Shown in pieces: positions 39,023-46,840 of a DNA stretch of 64,000 nucleotides. The translations under genes were made by a program, and so were the position numbers. The stretch is taken from the NCBI RefSeq assembly GCF_002102265.1, contig NZ_LQPG01000055.1, forward strand, positions 1 to 64,000, given 5' to 3'. How positions within the stretch are numbered: position 1 is the first letter of the stretch; the number at the start of each line of letters is the position of its first letter. This stretch comes from Mycolicibacter longobardus. Lineage in GTDB: Bacteria; Actinomycetota; Actinomycetes; Mycobacteriales; Mycobacteriaceae. The notes under the pieces were generated by a model, which was not told where the DNA came from, did not search any database, and saw nothing but the letters and a program-made list of their open reading frames with translations.

Positions 39023-39039
39023 GAACGAGAGGAACAGCG

Positions 39040-41178
39040 GTGGCTACCGACGACCGTGATGCCAAGCAGCGACAGCTCGACGACTACCGGATCGACCGTC
39101 AGTCCGGGTATCTGACTACCCAGCAAGGGGTGCGCGTCGACCACACCGATGACGCGCTGACCGTCGGCGAACGCGGTCCGACGCTGCTGGAGGACTTCCA
39201 CGCCCGGGAGAAGATCACCCACTTCGACCATGAACGGATTCCCGAGCGGGTGGTGCACGCCCGAGGATCGGGCGCCTACGGCCACTTCGAGCCCTACGAC
39301 GACTCGCTTGCCGAGTACACCGCGGCAAGGTTTCTGACCACGCCGGGCACCAAGACCCCGGTGTTCGTGCGCTTCTCGACGGTGGCGGGTTCCCGCGGTT
39401 CGGCCGACACCGTGCGCGACGTGCGGGGATTCGCCACCAAGTTCTACACCGAGGCGGGTAACTACGACCTGGTGGGCAACAACTTTCCAGTGTTCTTCAT
39501 CCAGGACGGGATCAAGTTCCCCGACTTCGTCCACGCGGTGAAACCCGAACCGGACAACGAGATTCCGCAGGCGCAGTCCGCCCACGACACACTCTGGGAT
39601 TTCGTGTCGCTGCAGCCGGAGACACTGCACGCCATCATGTGGCTGATGTCGGACCGCGCGTTACCACGCAGCTACCGGATGATGCAGGGCTTCGGCGTGC
39701 ACACCTTCCGCTTGGTCAACGCGGCCGGTGAGGGGACCTTCGTGAAGTTCCATTGGAAGCCCAAGCTCGGCGTGCATTCGCTGATCTGGGACGAGTGCCA
39801 GAAGATCGCCGGTAAGGATCCCGACTTCAACCGCCGCGACCTGTGGGACGCCATCGAGGCCGGCCAGTTCCCGGAATGGGAACTCGGCGTCCAGCTGGTG
39901 CCAGAAGCCGACGAGTTCAACTTCGATTTCGACCTGTTGGACGCCACCAAAATCATTCCCGAAGAACAGGTTCCGGTCCGCCCGGTGGGCACCATGGTGC
40001 TCAACCGGAACCCGGAGAACTTCTTCGCCGAAACCGAGCAGGTCGCGTTCTGCACCGCCAACGTCGTACCGGGAATCGACTTCACCAACGACCCCCTGCT
40101 GCAGTTCCGCAACTTCTCCTACTTGGACACCCAGTTGATCCGGCTCGGCGGCCCGAACTTTGCGCAGCTCCCGGTCAACCGGCCGGTTGCGGACGTCCGC
40201 ACCAACCAGCACGACGGCTACGGCCAACACGCGATCCCGCAGGGAAAGTCGAGCTACTACAAGAACTCACTGGGTGGCGGCTGCCCGGCTCTGGCCGGCT
40301 CGGGGCCGGACGACGGGGTGTTCCGGCACTACACCGAGAAGGTGGACGGCGCCAAGATCCGCAAGCGCGCCGCGAGCTTCGAGAACCACTACAGCCAGGC
40401 GCGGATGTTCTGGAGGAGCATGTCCGAACCGGAAGCGCAGCACATCGTCGCGGCGTACGCATTCGAGCTGGGGAAATGTGAAACCATCGAGATCCGGGAG
40501 CGGGTCGTCGAACAACTCAACCTGATCGACCACGCGCTGGCGCGGCAGGTTGCCGACAAGCTCGGCCTGCCGGCGCCCGCCGAGCAGCCCGTCGCTGGGG
40601 CGGTGGTGTCAGCGGCGTTGTCGCAGGTGGGTGCTGCCCATACGCCCTCCGACGCAGATGCGCCCGGTATCGAAAGCCGCAGGATCGCGGTTCTGGCCGC
40701 CGATGGCGTCGACGTGGTGGGTGTGCAATGTTTCGTGGCGGCGATGCGGGAACGGGGCGCCATCGCCGAGGTGCTGGCGCCGGTCGCCGGTGGCGACCTC
40801 ACGGGCGGGTCGGGGGGACGGCTGGGCGTCGACCGGGCCATCACCACCATGGCATCGGTGCTCTATGACGCGGTGGTGGTGCCGTGCGGTCCGGATGCGG
40901 TCCGGGCGCTGTCCGGCGACGGGTACGCGATGCATTTCATCACCGAGGCCTATAAGCACCTCAAGACGGTCGGGGCGTTCGGGGCGGGTGTGCCGCTGCT
41001 GCCCAAGGCCGGGATCGCCGACCAACTGGCCGCCGACACCGGCGTGACGGTGTCGGCGGGCGTGGTGACGACGACGGCCGCGGCCGACGACTTGAACGAC
41101 GACTTCTTCGACGCGTTCGCCAACGAACTCGCCGGGCATCGCGCCTGGCAGCGGTCCGCCGACGCGGTGCCGGCCTAG
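39040..41178 (+). CDS. katE: Large-subunit monofunctional catalase with C-terminal GATase-like domain
   Basis: A 712-aa HPII-type catalase that decomposes hydrogen peroxide. The catalytic His is in RVVHARGSGAYGHFE (near residue 72), Asn in NYDLVGNNFPVFFIQDG, and the heme-ligating Tyr in FSYLDTQLIRLGGPNF. The NADPH-type small-subunit residues are not required in this class. About 160 C-terminal residues form the flavodoxin or DJ-1-like domain of large catalases (IAVLAADGVDVVGVQCFVAAMRERGAIAEVLAP). The GTG at 39040 is behind GAGAGGAAC. The promoter matches SigF (GTTT-N15-GGGATA). It is the main peroxide-resistance gene of the island, distinct from KatG. Confidence 0.93.
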   Translation: MATDDRDAKQRQLDDYRIDRQSGYLTTQQGVRVDHTDDALTVGERGPTLLEDFHAREKITHFDHERIPERVVHARGSGAYGHFEPYDDSLAEYTAARFLTTPGTKTPVFVRFSTVAGSRGSADTVRDVRGFATKFYTEAGNYDLVGNNFPVFFIQDGIKFPDFVHAVKPEPDNEIPQAQSAHDTLWDFVSLQPETLHAIMWLMSDRALPRSYRMMQGFGVHTFRLVNAAGEGTFVKFHWKPKLGVHSLIWDECQKIAGKDPDFNRRDLWDAIEAGQFPEWELGVQLVPEADEFNFDFDLLDATKIIPEEQVPVRPVGTMVLNRNPENFFAETEQVAFCTANVVPGIDFTNDPLLQFRNFSYLDTQLIRLGGPNFAQLPVNRPVADVRTNQHDGYGQHAIPQGKSSYYKNSLGGGCPALAGSGPDDGVFRHYTEKVDGAKIRKRAASFENHYSQARMFWRSMSEPEAQHIVAAYAFELGKCETIEIRERVVEQLNLIDHALARQVADKLGLPAPAEQPVAGAVVSAALSQVGAAHTPSDADAPGIESRRIAVLAADGVDVVGVQCFVAAMRERGAIAEVLAPVAGGDLTGGSGGRLGVDRAITTMASVLYDAVVVPCGPDAVRALSGDGYAMHFITEAYKHLKTVGAFGAGVPLLPKAGIADQLAADTGVTVSAGVVTTTAAADDLNDDFFDAFANELAGHRAWQRSADAVPA

Positions 41179-41194
41179 ATTGAGTGCGCCGCGC

Positions 41195-41632
41195 TCAGGG
41201 GACCAGGCGAAGTGGCCGCCCGGACCTCTGCACGTCGGCCAGGGCGTCGGCCAGCGATTCCACCAGCGGGAGGCGCGACTGCGGGTCGCAGATCCGCACC
41301 ACGGTGGTCAGCGCCGGGCTGGGGATCACCATCAGTCGCGTCTGCGTACTGGCGCACCGCGCGCTGATCGACTTGAGTGCCGAGAATCCGGCAGTGCCAA
41401 TGAATGTCAACTCCGACAGGTCCAAGATCAGCCATTCGCAGCAGTCGGCACAGCGTTGGGCGTCGTCAGAGAATCGGCCGGCGTTCGCCGCGTCGATCTC
41501 CCCATTTGCGGCCACCACCGCTCCGGACCGGCCCCAGTGGACGGTGAACCTCGCGGTGTGGTTCCGCCAAGCCTGAGTGGCTTCCGTTGCGGGAGTTGCG
41601 AAAGCGTTCTGCGTAATCTTGCTGGTCGTCAT
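41195..41632 (-). CDS. STAS-domain anti-sigma factor antagonist, copy 2
   Basis: A 145-aa single STAS domain, closely similar to 23683-24117. The core reads GAVVAANGEIDAANAGRFSDDAQRCADCCEWLILDLSELTFIGTAGFSALKSISARC. As in copy 1, the loop is TFIGTAGFSALK, where Thr replaces the usual phosphorylatable Ser. Cys pairs around QRCADCCEW are also shared. The upstream region contains the same TTGAGTTCAC block and the same CATCAGTCGA block next to the start codon, so the two genes are probably expressed together. It lies between katE (stop 16 bases away) and the iron-dependent oxidase gene. It may release SigF from RsbW. Confidence 0.87.
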   Translation of the reverse strand: MTTSKITQNAFATPATEATQAWRNHTARFTVHWGRSGAVVAANGEIDAANAGRFSDDAQRCADCCEWLILDLSELTFIGTAGFSALKSISARCASTQTRLMVIPSPALTTVVRICDPQSRLPLVESLADALADVQRSGRPLRLVP

Positions 41633-41728
41633 GTTGTGGCTCCATCAGTCGACGAATCGTGCTGTTGGATCACGTCAGCGTAATCACTTCCAGATCTGCG
41701 TTTACACGGTGACGTTCAACTGCGGCTG

Positions 41729-41738
41729 TGAACTCAAC
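41729..41738 (-). promoter_or_regulatory. TTGAGTTCAC motif upstream of STAS copy 2
   Basis: On the minus strand GGTTGAGTTCACAGCCG stands 97 bases before the start codon at 41632. It equals the motif at 24241-24250. The same ten bases precede rsbW-sigF at 17593-17602. Confidence 0.5.
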
Positions 41739-41825
41739 CGGAGGAATCAGACGTTACCGATACGTGATCCGGATTGGCAAAGGGATGGCCAACAATTTTC
41801 GAAAATCCCAGTGAAACCTTAAGTT

Positions 41826-42830
41826 TCACATCGCGGCCAATGAAGAGCGTCCCGCCGACCAGGCTGTCGTCATGAGATCGGCCAGTCGATTTTCCACAGC
41901 CTCGCGAGCGCGCATACCGAACACGACATCGGTCTCCAATTGCGGAGCACGGTGCAGGAGGTCACCTACTACGTCAGTGCGCACGACGTGTTCGTGTACT
42001 GCGTCGGCCTCGACGTGCTCGGCGTAGAACGCCACGCACGGCTCGGGCGCACCCATCCGGCGCAGCGCTGCGACCAGGCGGCTTGCCCCGGGCGGCGAGG
42101 TGATCTCGGTGGCGGCGAAATGCCCGGCGGCGGCACCCCGCCAGCGGCGATGCAGCCCGAACAGCGACATCAGGTTCACCACCGCCAGTGACTCGGCCGG
42201 AACAACGTCGAGGTAGGCCAGGTAGTCGGCATTCAAGCCGGCAGCGGTGAGCAGGTCGGCGAACAGCTGCTGGTGTATCCGCGGTCCTCGTCCGGCGCCG
42301 TACTCGTCGAATTCGATCGCAACGAACGAGGCCTTGGCCTGCCCGGTCAGGCGCGGAATGATCCAGGCATGCGGATCGCCCTCCTTGAGGTGATACAGCG
42401 ACCTGTGCACGAAGTACTCGCGGGCCTGCTCCCAGGTGCCGTGGTCACGCAGGTACCAGGACGGTCCGCTGCCGTGCACGGGCTCGTTTGCCGCAGCGGC
42501 CATTTCGGAGTTCGCCGTGGTGTCCGACGGTATCCTTCCGACGTCTTGCCGAACACTATCGAGGAACACCTGTTCCAGCTGCGCGCGCAGTTCCAACAAG
42601 GTGGTATCCCACTCCCAGGCCGGGTCCACCCCGGCGAATCCGCGGTAGTGCAGCTCGTAGCACACGTATAGGGCCAGTTGCAGGTCGCGGCCTTGGGGGT
42701 CGTCGACGGTCGGGGGATCGATTCCACGGGCCGTGCCGGCGGGCCGGTCGAGCAGCCCGCAGACCGCCGCCGAGATCGGTCCGCAGGCGGCAGGCAGCCG
42801 GGGTTCGGTGTGAATGGTTGCGGCGGGCAC
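41826..42830 (-). CDS. Iron-containing redox enzyme, heme-oxygenase-like fold
   Basis: A 334-aa protein with the heme-oxygenase-like diiron pattern. Candidate ligands occur in YVCYELHYRGF, EYFVHRSLYHLKEGDPHAW, FVAIEFDEYGAGRGPRIHQQLF and FYAEHVEADAVHEHVV, where spaced Glu and His residues fit two irons. Family members cleave or oxidise small molecules, and the substrate here is unknown. The frame is open back to 43091, but a minus-strand GTTT-N17-GGGTAT ends at 42839, so I place the start at the GTG at 42830, giving a leaderless or almost leaderless transcript. The divergent gene at 42911 has its own SigF site within 60 bases. Confidence 0.8.
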   Translation of the reverse strand: MPAATIHTEPRLPAACGPISAAVCGLLDRPAGTARGIDPPTVDDPQGRDLQLALYVCYELHYRGFAGVDPAWEWDTTLLELRAQLEQVFLDSVRQDVGRIPSDTTANSEMAAAANEPVHGSGPSWYLRDHGTWEQAREYFVHRSLYHLKEGDPHAWIIPRLTGQAKASFVAIEFDEYGAGRGPRIHQQLFADLLTAAGLNADYLAYLDVVPAESLAVVNLMSLFGLHRRWRGAAAGHFAATEITSPPGASRLVAALRRMGAPEPCVAFYAEHVEADAVHEHVVRTDVVGDLLHRAPQLETDVVFGMRAREAVENRLADLMTTAWSAGRSSLAAM

Positions 42831-42838
42831 GCTCGCGG

Positions 42839-42901
42839 ATACCCCCTGCACAGGCCCGCCCAAACGGGGCGGCACCGTTTCGGCGGTCGGGCGTTGGGTA
42901 T
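42839..42901. promoter_or_regulatory. Divergent SigF-type promoters between the redox enzyme and LLM copy 2
   Basis: Minus strand: GTTT (42865-42862), 17 bases, GGGTAT (42844-42839). Plus strand: GTTT (42877-42880), 15 bases, GGGTAT (42896-42901). Both -10 and -35 elements are exact and the -35 regions are only 12 bases apart, so the two genes should respond together. Confidence 0.85.
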
Positions 42902-42910
42902 CCGAGGAGG

Positions 42911-43900
42911 ATGACACGGTTCGGCTACACCCTGATGACCGAGCAGAGCGGACCGGCGGATCTGGTTCGTTATGCGGTTTCCGCCGAAGAACGCGGTTTC
43001 GATTTCGCGGTCTGCAGCGACCACTTTTCACCCTGGCTGGCGTCGCAGGGCCACGCGCCGAACGCGTGGGTGCTGCTGGGAGCGGTCGCACACGCCACCG
43101 AGCGGATGCACCTGTATTCCTTCGTGACCTGCCCGACGATGCGCTATCACCCGGCGGTGGTGGCCCAGCAGGCGGCGACCGTGCAGATCCTCGCCGACGG
43201 CCGGTTCACCTTGGGCCTGGGCAGCGGAGAGAACCTCAACGAGCACATCGTCACCGGCACAGGCTGGCCGAATGTACGGCGCCGGCAGGACATGCTGGCT
43301 GAAGCCATCAAGATCATTCGCGAGCTGCTCATGGGCGAGACGGTCGACCACGGCGGTGAGTACTACCAGGTGGATCAGGCGCGGCTGTGGGATCTCCCGA
43401 AGATCCCGGTGGCGCTGGCCGTGGCGGTATCCGGCGCGAAGGGGATCGACAGATTTGCCGCGGCCGCTGAGCACCTGGTCGCGGTGCAGCCCGACGCGCA
43501 ACTGGTCCAGACCTGGCACACCACCCGGCAGGCAGCCGGATTGGCCGGCGGTGGGCGGGTTATCGGGCAGCTGCCGGTGTGCTGGGATGCCGACCGCGAC
43601 ACGGCGATACAGCGTGCCCATCGGCAGTTCCGCTGGTTCGCCGGCGGCTGGCCGGTCAACGCCGAACTGCCGACACCGGCCGCGTTCGCGGCCGCCACCC
43701 GATACGTGCGACCGCAGGACGTCGCGGAGGCGATTCCCTGCGGACCGGATCTGGACGCGATCGTCGAGGCCGTGGGCGCTTACCGGAAGGCAGGGTTCAC
43801 CGACATCGCGATCATCCAGATCGGCGGGGAGACGCAGGACGCCTTCCTCAAGGAAGCCGCGGAGCCGCTGCTGGCCGCGCTGCGCGACGCCGCGGACTAG
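42911..43900 (+). CDS. F420-type LLM-family oxidoreductase, copy 2
   Basis: A 329-aa luciferase-like protein of the F420-dependent branch related to 28692-29648. It starts MTRFGYTLMTEQSGPADLVRYAVSAEERGFDFAVCSDHFSPWLASQGH, and has VTCPTMRYHPAVVAQQAATVQILADGRFTLGLGSGENLNEH and the end motif AGFTDIAIIQIGG. The ATG at 42911 is directly after GAGGAGG and 10 bases after the -10 GGGTAT of an exact SigF promoter. The substrate is unknown; related mycobacterial enzymes reduce or oxidise small carbonyl or hydroxyl compounds with F420. It is divergent from the diiron enzyme and may work with it. Confidence 0.88.
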   Translation: MTRFGYTLMTEQSGPADLVRYAVSAEERGFDFAVCSDHFSPWLASQGHAPNAWVLLGAVAHATERMHLYSFVTCPTMRYHPAVVAQQAATVQILADGRFTLGLGSGENLNEHIVTGTGWPNVRRRQDMLAEAIKIIRELLMGETVDHGGEYYQVDQARLWDLPKIPVALAVAVSGAKGIDRFAAAAEHLVAVQPDAQLVQTWHTTRQAAGLAGGGRVIGQLPVCWDADRDTAIQRAHRQFRWFAGGWPVNAELPTPAAFAAATRYVRPQDVAEAIPCGPDLDAIVEAVGAYRKAGFTDIAIIQIGGETQDAFLKEAAEPLLAALRDAAD

Positions 43901-43904
43901 CAGG

Positions 43905-43930
43905 GTTTCGGGTCGAGCCGTCGAGGGTAC
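43905..43930 (+). promoter_or_regulatory. SigF-type promoter for the UsfY-like gene
   Basis: GTTT at 43905-43908, 16 bases and GGGTAC at 43925-43930. The start codon at 43941 is ten bases further, so the transcript would be nearly leaderless. Confidence 0.7.
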
Positions 43931-43940
43931 AAGTGGTCCC

Positions 43941-44216
43941 ATGAGCAACACCGATGAGGGGATCGACTACAAGCGGACGACCCGTCCGCGGGACGGACTG
44001 GTGTTCAAGGACCGCCGTGAGTTGCCGGGACTGGCCATGCTCATGATGGCGGCGCTGGCCCTGGTGGGCTTCATGAGCGCCGCCGCGCTGCACGACGCCA
44101 CCTGGACGCTGGGCTTCGGAATTGCCGTCCTAGCGCTCGCTGCCGGGGGCTTGACCTGGATTTTCGTCGGGCGACGCCGGACCACCCATGCCGACCACCA
44201 TCGTCGTCAGGCCTAA
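43941..44216 (+). CDS. UsfY-like small membrane protein
   Basis: A 91-aa protein resembling UsfY of the sigF operon. Its cytosolic start DEGIDYKRTTRPRDG parallels DPVDHVRTTRPHAG of the product of 17195-17506, followed in both by a Pro-Gly (LPGLAML against WPGYSLL), two membrane helices and a short basic end. The identity is concentrated in RTTRP and PG, so it is a distant paralogue. The gene is preceded by GTTT-N16-GGGTAC. The last 87 bases overlap the convergent candidate gene at 44130-44483. Function unknown, presumably in the SigF response. Confidence 0.75.
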   Translation: MSNTDEGIDYKRTTRPRDGLVFKDRRELPGLAMLMMAALALVGFMSAAALHDATWTLGFGIAVLALAAGGLTWIFVGRRRTTHADHHRRQA

Positions 44217-44483
44217 TGCGCCGGCGGCGAACCGGGACACCGCCTGCGCCCCGGTCCGTGCTGCCTCGTCTTGACTCGCGCGGTTGCGGGTCGCGATCTC
44301 ACCGGAGGCCGGATTCAGCGTGACTTCGGCCAATAGTTCACCCGTGGTCGGCTCGCAGACCGCCCAGAGATAACGCGTGTCGGCAGCCCAGCCGGACGCC
44401 GCTTTGGTGACGTAGTCCGGGTCGGTCTCACCGAGGTCGGCCAGGGTGGGGCGGTCGTCGACACGGTTGTCGGCCCGTGGCAT
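44130..44483 (-). CDS. Hypothetical protein, uncertain
   Basis: A 117-aa frame on the minus strand, downstream of accA3. The first 60 residues look coding (LADLGETDPDYVTKAASGWAADTRYLWAVCEPTTGELLAEVTLNPASGEIATRNRASQ), with beta-like alternation. The C-terminal 29 residues overlap the convergent UsfY-like gene and are low-complexity. No family was recognised. A hairpin (44471-44502) overlaps its start codon and could instead be the terminator of accA3. Two readings are possible: a real small gene after accA3, or an accidental frame. Confidence 0.45.
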   Translation of the reverse strand: MPRADNRVDDRPTLADLGETDPDYVTKAASGWAADTRYLWAVCEPTTGELLAEVTLNPASGEIATRNRASQDEAARTGAQAVSRFAAGALGLTTMVVGMGGPASPDENPGQAPGSER

Positions 44484-44502
44484 CCGCAGATACCACGGGC
44501 CG
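44471..44502 (-). terminator. Hairpin downstream of accA3
   Basis: CGGCCCGTGG and CCACGGGCCG are perfectly complementary over ten base pairs with a 12-base loop. It begins 30 bases after the accA3 stop on the minus strand. No T-run follows, so its role as terminator is likely but not certain. Confidence 0.5.
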
Positions 44503-44531
44503 GCGTTGATCTCGACTGGTTCGATATCCGG

Positions 44532-46331
44532 CTACTTGATCTCGCAGAGCACGGTGCCCTGCGTGATGGCTGCTCCGGCCTCGGCCGCCAGGCCGGTGAT
44601 GACGCCGTCCTTGTGCGCGGTGACCGGGTTCTCCATCTTCATGGCCTCCAGCACGACGACCAGGTCGCCGGCGGCCACCTCCTGGCCTTCCTCGACGGCC
44701 ACTTTCACCACGGTGCCCTGCATGGGTGCGGTCACCGCGTCGCCGGACGCCGCCGCACCGCCGTGTGCGCCACGCTTGCGGGCCTTGGGCTTCTTCCGGA
44801 TGACGCCGGCGGCGCCGCCGCCCCCACCACCGCCGCCCAGGGCCAGATCACCCGGCAGCGACACCTCCAGGCGGCGTCCGCCGACCTCGACGACCACCTT
44901 CTGACGAGGCTGGGCATCCTCGTCATCCAGCGGCTCGCCGCCGGTGAAGGGCTCGATGTTGTTCTCGAACTCGGTCTCGATCCAGCGGGTGTGCACCGTG
45001 AAGCCGTTCTCGTCACCGACGAACGCCGGGTCGCGCACCACCACGCGGTCGAACGGGATGACCGTGGCCAGGCCCTCGACGTGGAACTCGTCCAGGGCGC
45101 GCCGGGCGCGTTCCAGCGCCTCGGTGCGGGTCGCGCCGGTGACGATCAGCTTGGCCAGCATCGAGTCGAACTGGCCGCCGATCACCGAACCGGTCTCCAC
45201 ACCGGAGTCCATCCGGATGCCGGGGCCGGTCGGCGGGTCGAAGCGGGTGACCGGGCCGGGGGCGGGCAGGAAACCGCGACCGGCGTCCTCACCGTTGATG
45301 CGGAACTCGATGGAGTGACCGCGCGGCGCTGGGTCTTCGGTGATGTCCAGCGTCTCGCCGTTGGCGATGCGGAACTGCTCACGCACCAGGTCGATGCCGG
45401 AGGTCTCCTCGGTGACCGGGTGCTCCACCTGCAGGCGGGTGTTGACCTCCAGGAAGCTGATCAGCCCGTCCTGGCCGACCAGGTACTCCACCGTGCCGGC
45501 GCCGTAGTAACCGGCCTCCTTGCAGATCCGCTTGGCGGACTCGTGGATCTCCTTGCGCTGCGCGTCGGTCAGGAACGGCGCCGGGGCCTCCTCGACCAGC
45601 TTCTGGAAGCGGCGCTGCAGCGAGCAGTCGCGGGTGCCCGCGACGACGACATTGCCGTGCTGGTCGGCGATGACCTGGGCCTCGACGTGGCGGGGCTTGT
45701 CGAGGTAGCGCTCCACGAAGCACTCGCCGCGGCCGAAGGCTGCGATCGCCTCCCGGGTGGCCGACTCGAACAGCTCGGGGATCTCCTCGATGGTCCGGGC
45801 CACCTTCATGCCGCGACCGCCGCCGCCGAACGCGGCCTTGATCGCCACCGGCACGCCGTACTCCTTGGCGAAGGCCACCACCTCGTCGGCGTCCTTGACC
45901 GGGTCCGGGGTGCCGGGCACCAGCGGCGCCTTGGCGCGGGCGGCGATGTGGCGGGCGGTGACCTTGTCGCCGAGATCGCGGATGGACTGCGGGCTCGGCC
46001 CGATCCAGATCAGGCCGGCGTCGAGCACGGCCTGGGCGAAGTCGGCGTTCTCCGAGAGGAAGCCGTAACCGGGGTGGATCGCATTGGCACCCGACTGCGC
46101 CGCGGCGTCGAGGATCTTCTCGAACACCAGGTAGGACTCGGCGGAGGTCTGACCGCCCAGGGCGAACGCCTCATCGGCCAGCCGGACGTGCGGAGCGTCG
46201 GCGTCGGGTTCGGCGTACACGGCCACGCTGGCCAATCCGGCGTCGCGCGCGGCGCGGATCACCCGGACTGCGATCTCTCCGCGGTTGGCGACGAGCACCT
46301 TGGAGATCTTCGAGCTGGCATGGTTCGCCAC
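44532..46331 (-). CDS. accA3: Acyl-CoA carboxylase alpha subunit (biotin carboxylase and BCCP)
   Basis: Carboxylates biotin with ATP and bicarbonate and carries it to AccD partners, supplying malonyl- and methylmalonyl-CoA for fatty, mycolic and methyl-branched lipids. The 599-aa protein has the biotin carboxylase part (SKVLVANRGEIAVRVIRAA; ATP-grasp at AAFGGGGRGMKVA; EVNTRLQVEHPVTE) and a C-terminal biotinyl domain with EAMKMENPV, whose Lys is biotinylated. A Gly-rich linker (near residues 500-515) joins them. GTG 46331 is chosen because AGGAGGG lies just upstream; the ATG at 46349 has no ribosome site. The gene is minus strand, divergent in function from the sigF side as in Rv3285-Rv3286c. 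Confidence 0.94.
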   Translation of the reverse strand: MANHASSKISKVLVANRGEIAVRVIRAARDAGLASVAVYAEPDADAPHVRLADEAFALGGQTSAESYLVFEKILDAAAQSGANAIHPGYGFLSENADFAQAVLDAGLIWIGPSPQSIRDLGDKVTARHIAARAKAPLVPGTPDPVKDADEVVAFAKEYGVPVAIKAAFGGGGRGMKVARTIEEIPELFESATREAIAAFGRGECFVERYLDKPRHVEAQVIADQHGNVVVAGTRDCSLQRRFQKLVEEAPAPFLTDAQRKEIHESAKRICKEAGYYGAGTVEYLVGQDGLISFLEVNTRLQVEHPVTEETSGIDLVREQFRIANGETLDITEDPAPRGHSIEFRINGEDAGRGFLPAPGPVTRFDPPTGPGIRMDSGVETGSVIGGQFDSMLAKLIVTGATRTEALERARRALDEFHVEGLATVIPFDRVVVRDPAFVGDENGFTVHTRWIETEFENNIEPFTGGEPLDDEDAQPRQKVVVEVGGRRLEVSLPGDLALGGGGGGGGAAGVIRKKPKARKRGAHGGAAASGDAVTAPMQGTVVKVAVEEGQEVAAGDLVVVLEAMKMENPVTAHKDGVITGLAAEAGAAITQGTVLCEIK

Positions 46332-46423
46332 TGGCCCTCCTGATGGCATGTTTAAGAAAGGTCTTTAAGAATCTAGCTTCACAGCAGTGTAAGGGCGACC
46401 GATGAACCTGTTCCAGGTGGCCC

Positions 46424-46840
46424 TTAGGTGGCGCGTAACCGCCGCTTGATCCGGGTCAGCATGGCCGACATGCCGCGCAGTCGCAGCGGGCTGATCAGCG
46501 CCGCCAGGCCCAACCGGGACGCGAAATCCTCCGGCACGCCCAGGATCACGTCGGCCGGCTGGCCGTCGAGACCCGCGGCCCAGATCGAGGCGAACCCGCG
46601 CGTGGTGGGAGCTTCCGGGGGCGCGCTGAAATACAGCCGCACCCGCTGCCGGTCGGCGGCGTCGACATGCAGGAACAACGGCGACTGGCACTCCGGCACC
46701 GGCTCCATGGCGGATTCGGCCAGGTCGTCGGGCAGGTCGGGCAGCTCGTCGGCGAATTCCAGCAGCAGTTTGAGTTTGTCCTGCCCTTCGACGTCGGCGA
46801 AGTCGGACACCACCTGCGCCAGTGCCTCCGGAAGGCTCAT
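46424..46840 (-). CDS. SufE-like cysteine desulfuration protein (Rv3284-like)
   Basis: A 138-aa SufE-fold protein that accepts sulfur from a cysteine desulfurase. The active Cys is Cys51 in EPVPECQSPLFLHVD, and the C-terminal helix (ISPLRLRGMSAMLTRIKRRLRA) is typical. The N-terminus begins MSLPEALAQVVSDFADVEGQDKL. A longer frame upstream is a shadow of sseA. The start codon shares one base with the sseA stop, so the two are translationally coupled. The pairing of a rhodanese with a SufE-like acceptor is the conserved Rv3283-Rv3284 arrangement, from memory. Confidence 0.9.
   Translation of the reverse strand: MSLPEALAQVVSDFADVEGQDKLKLLLEFADELPDLPDDLAESAMEPVPECQSPLFLHVDAADRQRVRLYFSAPPEAPTTRGFASIWAAGLDGQPADVILGVPEDFASRLGLAALISPLRLRGMSAMLTRIKRRLRAT

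Noticed and set aside
44613..46343. Plus-strand frame of 576 codons opposite accA3
   Set aside because: Shadow of accA3.
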